NCBI GenBank assembly: GCA_012960305.1
Contig: DUBM01000017.1
Location: 172,465 to 236,464 of the forward strand
Reading direction: 5' to 3'
Source of the DNA: Gammaproteobacteria bacterium
Lineage (GTDB): Bacteria > Pseudomonadota > Gammaproteobacteria > Pseudomonadales > Pseudohongiellaceae
DNA length: 64,000 nt
The number at the start of each line of letters is the position of its first letter. Position 1 is the first letter of the stretch. The notes beneath the pieces are model-generated. The model saw only the letters and a program-made list of their open reading frames with translations. It was not told the origin of the DNA and did not search any database. A program made the position numbers and the translations under genes. Shown here piece by piece: positions 60,157-64,000 of the stretch.

Positions 60157-60537
60157 TTATTTAAGCTCAACAGATGCGCCAGCTTCTTCCAACTGCTTCT
60201 TGGCTTCTTCTGCTTCAGCCTTAGGGGCGGCTTCCTTAATAGTGGAAGGCGCGCCGTCAACCAACTCCTTGGCTTGTTTAAGACCAAGTCCTGTAATTGC
60301 TCGAACTGCTTTAATAGTGCTAACTTTTTTCTCGCCAGCACCGGTCAAAACGATATCGAAATTATCTTTTTCTTCAACTGGTGCTGCATCACCATCACCG
60401 CCAGCAGCTGGAGCTGCTGCGACTGCTGCTGCTGCAGATACGCCAAATTTTTCTTCCATTGCCTCAACCAGTTGAACAACGTCCATTACTGACATGTCTG
60501 CAATTGCGTCTAGTACTTCATCTTTAGATAGAGCCAT
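60157..60537 (-). CDS. rplL: 50S ribosomal protein L7/L12
   Basis: 126 aa. N-terminal dimerisation domain, an alanine-glycine hinge (about 35-50) and a C-terminal factor-binding domain ([17 protein letters not shown]). 54 nt after rplJ. Confidence 0.97.
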   Translation of the reverse strand: MALSKDEVLDAIADMSVMDVVQLVEAMEEKFGVSAAAAVAAAPAAGGDGDAAPVEEKDNFDIVLTGAGEKKVSTIKAVRAITGLGLKQAKELVDGAPSTIKEAAPKAEAEEAKKQLEEAGASVELK

Positions 60538-60591
60538 GACCCTGATCTCCTACTTATAATCAATTAATTTAAAAAAAATACCTCAAAGGAA

Positions 60592-61122
60592 TTAGGCTGC
60601 TTCCTGCTTTTGATCTCTAACTGCAGCAACACCACGTGTTACTTTCGCCGGAACCTCATTTAGTGTTCTTGCAAGCTTCGTTACAGGCGCCAACATCACG
60701 CTCATAAGAATAGATAAAGCTTGATCATGAGTTGGCAATGTCGCCAAAACATCAATCTGTCCTGCATCTAATAACTTGCCACCAAAAGATAGTGCTTTAA
60801 TTTCAAATTTGTCATTCGCTTTAGCGAAGTCCTTTAGTACGCGTGCTGCCGCACCAGGATCTCCCTGAGAAAATGCCAAAATTGTTGGGCCTACCAACGC
60901 TTCTTGAATACACTCGAATTCTGTATCTGCGACTGCTCGCTTGAGCAAAGTATTTCTAACTACTCGCAAATAAACATTATTCTCTCGTGCAACTTTTCGA
61001 AGTGCAGTTAGATCACCCACCGCAACGCCGCGATAATCGGCGAGCACTGCAGATAAAGCACTATTAGCAGCCTGATTGACTTCGGAGACAATTTGTTGCT
61101 TGTCTTCTAGTCTTATAGCCAC
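60592..61122 (-). CDS. rplJ: 50S ribosomal protein L10, GTG start
   Basis: 176 aa. The likely start is GTG 61122 (reads [11 protein letters not shown]), 7 nt after a strong AAGGAG; the ATG at 61128 is only 1 nt from that site and adds two residues. L10 anchors L7/L12 dimers at the stalk base and represses its own operon. Confidence 0.93.
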   Translation of the reverse strand: MAIRLEDKQQIVSEVNQAANSALSAVLADYRGVAVGDLTALRKVARENNVYLRVVRNTLLKRAVADTEFECIQEALVGPTILAFSQGDPGAAARVLKDFAKANDKFEIKALSFGGKLLDAGQIDVLATLPTHDQALSILMSVMLAPVTKLARTLNEVPAKVTRGVAAVRDQKQEAA

Positions 61123-61129
61123 TTGCATA

Positions 61130-61330
61130 CTCCTTATTATTAAGAAATCGAATTAAATTACTAAGCCGATTTCCGACGGCCAAACGTGACCACTGCTGGG
61201 ACAGAAAGCTGTTAAAAACTTCCTATCCATTTATTAGGTGATATGAATCCAGTACTACTTTCTGGATAGGGTCTCACCATCTGCGTAGGAAATTAAGAAA
61301 CAACAACTGTTCCTCCTACGGTCTTTGATA
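61130..61330 (-). ncRNA. L10 (rplJ) leader, autoregulatory RNA
   Basis: The leader holds GACCGTAGGAGG (61323-61312) and CCTACGCAGATGGTGA (61289-61274). The arms CGTAGGA and TCCTACG pair. These match the conserved core of the L10 leader family (Rfam L10_leader), which binds the L10-L7/L12 complex and shuts off rplJL translation. Confidence 0.85.
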
Positions 61331-61422
61331 GTCTCGTTGCTTATTTAAAAAACTAAATTTGCAACAAAACCCCAAAGTCATGAGAGCAGCAGACAAGTCT
61401 GCCACTCAAAATTAGTTTCTGC

Positions 61423-62118
61423 TTAAGCCTCTAGCGATGATTGATCAATCAGTAACCCAGGGCCCATAGTCGAAGACAACACAACCTTCTTTATATAGAC
61501 ACCTTTTGCTGATGATGGCTTAGACTTTTTAAGGTCAGCCAGTAGAGCTTCCAAATTTCCTCGAATAGCTTCGCCATCGAACCCTACTTTTCCGATACCT
61601 CCATGAACGATGCCATTCTTGTCTGTTCGATAGCGAACTTGACCTGCTTTAGCATTCTTAACTGCAGTTTCGACATCAGGAGTAACTGTACCAACTTTTG
61701 GATTAGGCATAAGACCACGGGGACCCAGTACTGTGCCTAACTTGCCAACAACTCGCATTGCATCAGGGGTTGCTATAACTACATCAAAGTCTAAGTTGCC
61801 ACCTTTAATAGATTCAGCAAGATCATCAAAACCTACAATATCAGCGCCTGCTGCGGTTGCCTTATCAGCATTTTCGCCTTGAGCGAATACCGCAACGCGA
61901 ACATCTTTGCCGGTTCCGTTAGGTAATGTAGTAGAGCCACGAACAACTTGATCAGATTTGCGCGGATCAACGCCCAGATTAATTGCTACGTCGATAGATT
62001 CTTTGAACTTAGGGGATGAAAATTCTGAAATAAGAGACACAGCCTCTTCAATAGAATAGTCCTTCCCTACTTCCAGTTTTTCAGCTATTTGTTTTTGTTT
62101 TTTGGATAGTTTAGACAT
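61423..62118 (-). CDS. rplA: 50S ribosomal protein L1
   Basis: 231 aa. [18 protein letters not shown] and D-K-N-G-I-V-H are diagnostic. Moves the E-site stalk and represses the rplKA mRNA in E. coli. It starts 1 nt after rplK ends, so translation is coupled. Confidence 0.97.
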   Translation of the reverse strand: MSKLSKKQKQIAEKLEVGKDYSIEEAVSLISEFSSPKFKESIDVAINLGVDPRKSDQVVRGSTTLPNGTGKDVRVAVFAQGENADKATAAGADIVGFDDLAESIKGGNLDFDVVIATPDAMRVVGKLGTVLGPRGLMPNPKVGTVTPDVETAVKNAKAGQVRYRTDKNGIVHGGIGKVGFDGEAIRGNLEALLADLKKSKPSSAKGVYIKKVVLSSTMGPGLLIDQSSLEA

Positions 62119-62119
62119 T

Positions 62120-62554
62120 TTACTCTACCCCCTCAACTTCTAGGCCGGCGCTTCGAGCGCTACCTGCCAATGTACGTACAGCCGCATCCATGTCCGCAGC
62201 AGTAAGGTCCGCCATTTTCTGGGTCGCGATTTCTTCAAGCTGGGCACGAGTTACTTTACCTACTTTCTCAGTATTGGGACGGCCAGAACCCTTCTTGATA
62301 CCAGCTGCTTTTCGCAACAGTACCGATGCTGGTGGAGTCTTAGTAATAAAAGTAAAACTGCGATCCGCGTAAACCGTAATTACTACAGGAATAGGTAAGC
62401 CCGGCTCAACACCTTGAGTCTGCGCGTTGAACGCCTTACAGAATTCCATGATATTTACACCGTGTTGTCCGAGAGCCGGACCAACTGGGGGGCTGGGATT
62501 TGCTTTGCCCGCACCTACCTGTAGCTTAATATAAGCCAGTACTTTCTTAGCCAT
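62120..62554 (-). CDS. rplK: 50S ribosomal protein L11
   Basis: 144 aa from ATG 62554, which follows AAGGAGAT; the longer frame has no ribosome site. [19 protein letters not shown] and the C-terminal rRNA-binding domain are conserved. Confidence 0.97.
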   Translation of the reverse strand: MAKKVLAYIKLQVGAGKANPSPPVGPALGQHGVNIMEFCKAFNAQTQGVEPGLPIPVVITVYADRSFTFITKTPPASVLLRKAAGIKKGSGRPNTEKVGKVTRAQLEEIATQKMADLTAADMDAAVRTLAGSARSAGLEVEGVE

Positions 62555-62675
62555 TCCTATCTCCTTTGGGTTCAAACGTTCTTCTAATTGGGAACAACTA
62601 GAGCGAACTCCCCGGCGTCCTTCGTTATCTAGTTAAACGAAGTTCGGCTTTTAAAAAAACCATTCGAATTCTTAT

Positions 62676-62703
62676 TTAAAAAATACGAAAGGCTTACCCT
62701 TTC
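62676..62703 (-). terminator. weak terminator/attenuator between nusG and rplK
   Basis: GAAAGG-5 nt-CCTTTC followed by GTATTTTTT on the minus strand, 17 nt after the nusG stop. A short stem, so partial termination is likely. Confidence 0.6.
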
Positions 62704-62719
62704 TTACTACGACCGTTTT

Positions 62720-63253
62720 TTAGCTCTTCTCTATCTGACCAAACTCAAGTTCGACAGGTGTGGATCGACCAAAAATCAGAACTGCCACACGTAACCGACT
62801 CTTTTCATAATTAACTTCTTCAACTGTTCCAGTGAAGTCATTAAAAGGACCATCTGTAACTCGAACCATCTCTCCTGGTTCGTAGATAGTCTTGTGAGTT
62901 GGAGTCTCTTCACTATCCTCCATTCTCTGGAGAATCTTGTCTGCTTCTTTGTCAGTGATGGGTGCAGGCCTATCAGCGGTACCCCCGATAAAACCCATTA
63001 CTCTGGGAGTGTCTTTCACTAAGTGCCAGGTATCATCATTTAGTTCCATATGAACTAAGACATAGCCTGGAAAAAATTTCCGCTCACTTTTCTTTTTTTG
63101 ACCACCACGCATTTCCAATACTTCCTCAGTTGGCACGAGCACTTCGTCAAAATAATCATCCATTTTTGACAGGCTTATTCGTTCATGCAATGCAAGCATG
63201 ACCTTTTTCTCATAGCCTGAGTAAGCGTGAACTACATACCAGCGTTTAGCCAT
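62720..63253 (-). CDS. nusG: transcription antitermination factor NusG
   Basis: 177 aa from ATG 63253 ([15 protein letters not shown]). The NGN domain ([10 protein letters not shown]) and the KOW domain near the end ([13 protein letters not shown]) are typical. Couples polymerase to ribosomes through S10. 8 nt after secE. Confidence 0.97.
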   Translation of the reverse strand: MAKRWYVVHAYSGYEKKVMLALHERISLSKMDDYFDEVLVPTEEVLEMRGGQKKKSERKFFPGYVLVHMELNDDTWHLVKDTPRVMGFIGGTADRPAPITDKEADKILQRMEDSEETPTHKTIYEPGEMVRVTDGPFNDFTGTVEEVNYEKSRLRVAVLIFGRSTPVELEFGQIEKS

Positions 63254-63261
63254 TTTTACCT

Positions 63262-63630
63262 CTAACCAATAATGGACGAAACAACACCGTTTAATCCCCA
63301 ATCCAGTAGCCAAAGAATTAGCGCTACGATGAAGATAACGATTAATACGACAATTGTTGTTTGTGTTGTTTCTTGCCTAGTTGGCCAAACCACTTTATTA
63401 ATTTCTATTCTTGCCTCAATGCAGAGTTTTACAAATGCACGACCTTTAACAGTTTGCGTCGCAATCCAGCCTGCGCCTCCTGCGGCAACCAATAGGGCAA
63501 TAGTTCGAAACAGTAGAGACTCAGTAGAGAAATAAGAATTCCCGTAAGCACTAGCAGCAACTATTGCAGCCACAATAGTCCACTTAACCAAGTCTAACTT
63601 ACCGTCTTCACTTTCTATTTTTTCTGCCAT
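63262..63630 (-). CDS. secE: protein translocase subunit SecE
   Basis: 122 aa, a three-helix form as in E. coli. The conserved [13 protein letters not shown] amphipathic segment precedes the last helix. Clamps SecY. Confidence 0.95.
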   Translation of the reverse strand: MAEKIESEDGKLDLVKWTIVAAIVAASAYGNSYFSTESLLFRTIALLVAAGGAGWIATQTVKGRAFVKLCIEARIEINKVVWPTRQETTQTTIVVLIVIFIVALILWLLDWGLNGVVSSIIG

Positions 63631-63758
63631 AAGACCGTATCTATCTTTAGTTAAAAAACTAGCTTCGATTTCAGCTACTCAGCCTCAATTCTTTACTAGA
63701 AGGGCCGCTTACATTTTGTAACCAGCTATTATTTGGATCTAAATTACCTGCCTGTAAA

Positions 63759-63834
<76 letters not shown>

Positions 63835-63879
63835 AACGGTTTCTATTAATCTTAAGCATCTTTTCCATAAAGATGACTA

Positions 63880-63909
63880 AGCCGAAAATCCCAAAAGAGA
63901 GTTTCGGCT
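63880..63909 (-). terminator. hairpin between second tuf and tRNA-Trp
   Basis: AGCCGAAA-14 nt-TTTCGGCT, 22 nt after the tuf stop on the minus strand. No clear T-run, so it may be a weak terminator or a processing site. Confidence 0.5.
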
Positions 63910-63931
63910 CTGTAGAAATACCTAAATCTTA

Positions 63932-64000
63932 TTATTCTATGATTTTAGCAACTACGCCCGCTCCAACGGTACGACCACCTTCACGAATAGCAAAGCGTAA
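63932..64000 (-). CDS. tuf: elongation factor Tu (second copy, C-terminal end only)
   Basis: The last 22 codons and stop of a second tuf gene running off the window. All 69 coding bases and 8 bases past the stop equal the copy ending at 46869. Position ahead of tRNA-Trp, secE and nusG matches tufB of E. coli. Confidence 0.93.
   Translation of the reverse strand, partial: LRFAIREGGRTVGAGVVAKIIE

Noticed and set aside
60146..60475. 109-codon plus-strand frame opposite rplL
   Set aside because: It mirrors the alanine hinge of L7/L12; no start signal.

Overview
The window is chromosomal DNA from a gammaproteobacterium, probably a marine heterotroph. The evidence is the gene order of the rpoBC / str / S10-spc-alpha ribosomal cluster, the gammaproteobacterial-type r-proteins and L10 leader, the two tuf genes and the mix of ABC importers, PQQ dehydrogenase and Tat-exported molybdoenzyme. 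No 16S gene is present, so a finer placement is not supported.

Layout. (1) 1-11.7 kb is an accessory region: the tail of an OFA-type MFS transporter, cytochrome b561, a SelW-like selenoprotein gene read through an in-frame TGA, alkaline phosphatase, ArgD, a redoxin-cytochrome c-copper monooxygenase fusion, a cysteine synthase remnant, a DUF2214 membrane protein, a methyltransferase broken in a G9 tract, a SoxC/SorA-like molybdoenzyme with its cytochrome c, an SRPBCC protein and an alpha/beta hydrolase. (2) 11.7-24.7 kb is a glycerol uptake locus: glpS, glpT, glpP, glpQ, then glpU and glpV on the minus strand, with divergent glpK. Between glpQ and glpU sits a tightly coupled three-gene unit: a secreted TolB-propeller/CehA-type metallohydrolase, an OpuA-type ATPase and an SBP-permease fusion for a quaternary amine. 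A decayed glpD 3' end lies just upstream of glpS. (3) 24.7-31.9 kb holds a histidine phosphatase, a divergent LspA, a DapA-family aldolase, a PQQ dehydrogenase, a DMT exporter and a class V aminotransferase. (4) 32.0-64.0 kb is all on the minus strand. Read from the right: tuf (partial), tRNA-Trp, secE, nusG, rplK, rplA, L10 leader, rplJ, rplL, rpoB, rpoC, rpsL, rpsG, fusA, tuf, S10 promoter, rpsJ through rplQ, and an intrinsic terminator.

How the parts work together. The accessory half looks like scavenging of organic substrates. Alkaline phosphatase and the secreted CehA-like hydrolase would act in the periplasm, two ABC systems would import glycerol and a quaternary amine, and GlpK would phosphorylate glycerol. 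In the GlpS/GlpT ATPase pair the degenerate motifs are complementary, predicting one canonical and one degenerate ATP site. The right half is the housekeeping transcription-translation core with recognisable control elements: the L10 leader, two TTGACT-17 bp promoters, and terminators.

The items most worth a second look are the hidden selenoprotein, the asymmetric GlpST ATPases, the cassette splitting the glp operon, the G9 frameshift and the repeat-built tail on ribosomal protein L5.
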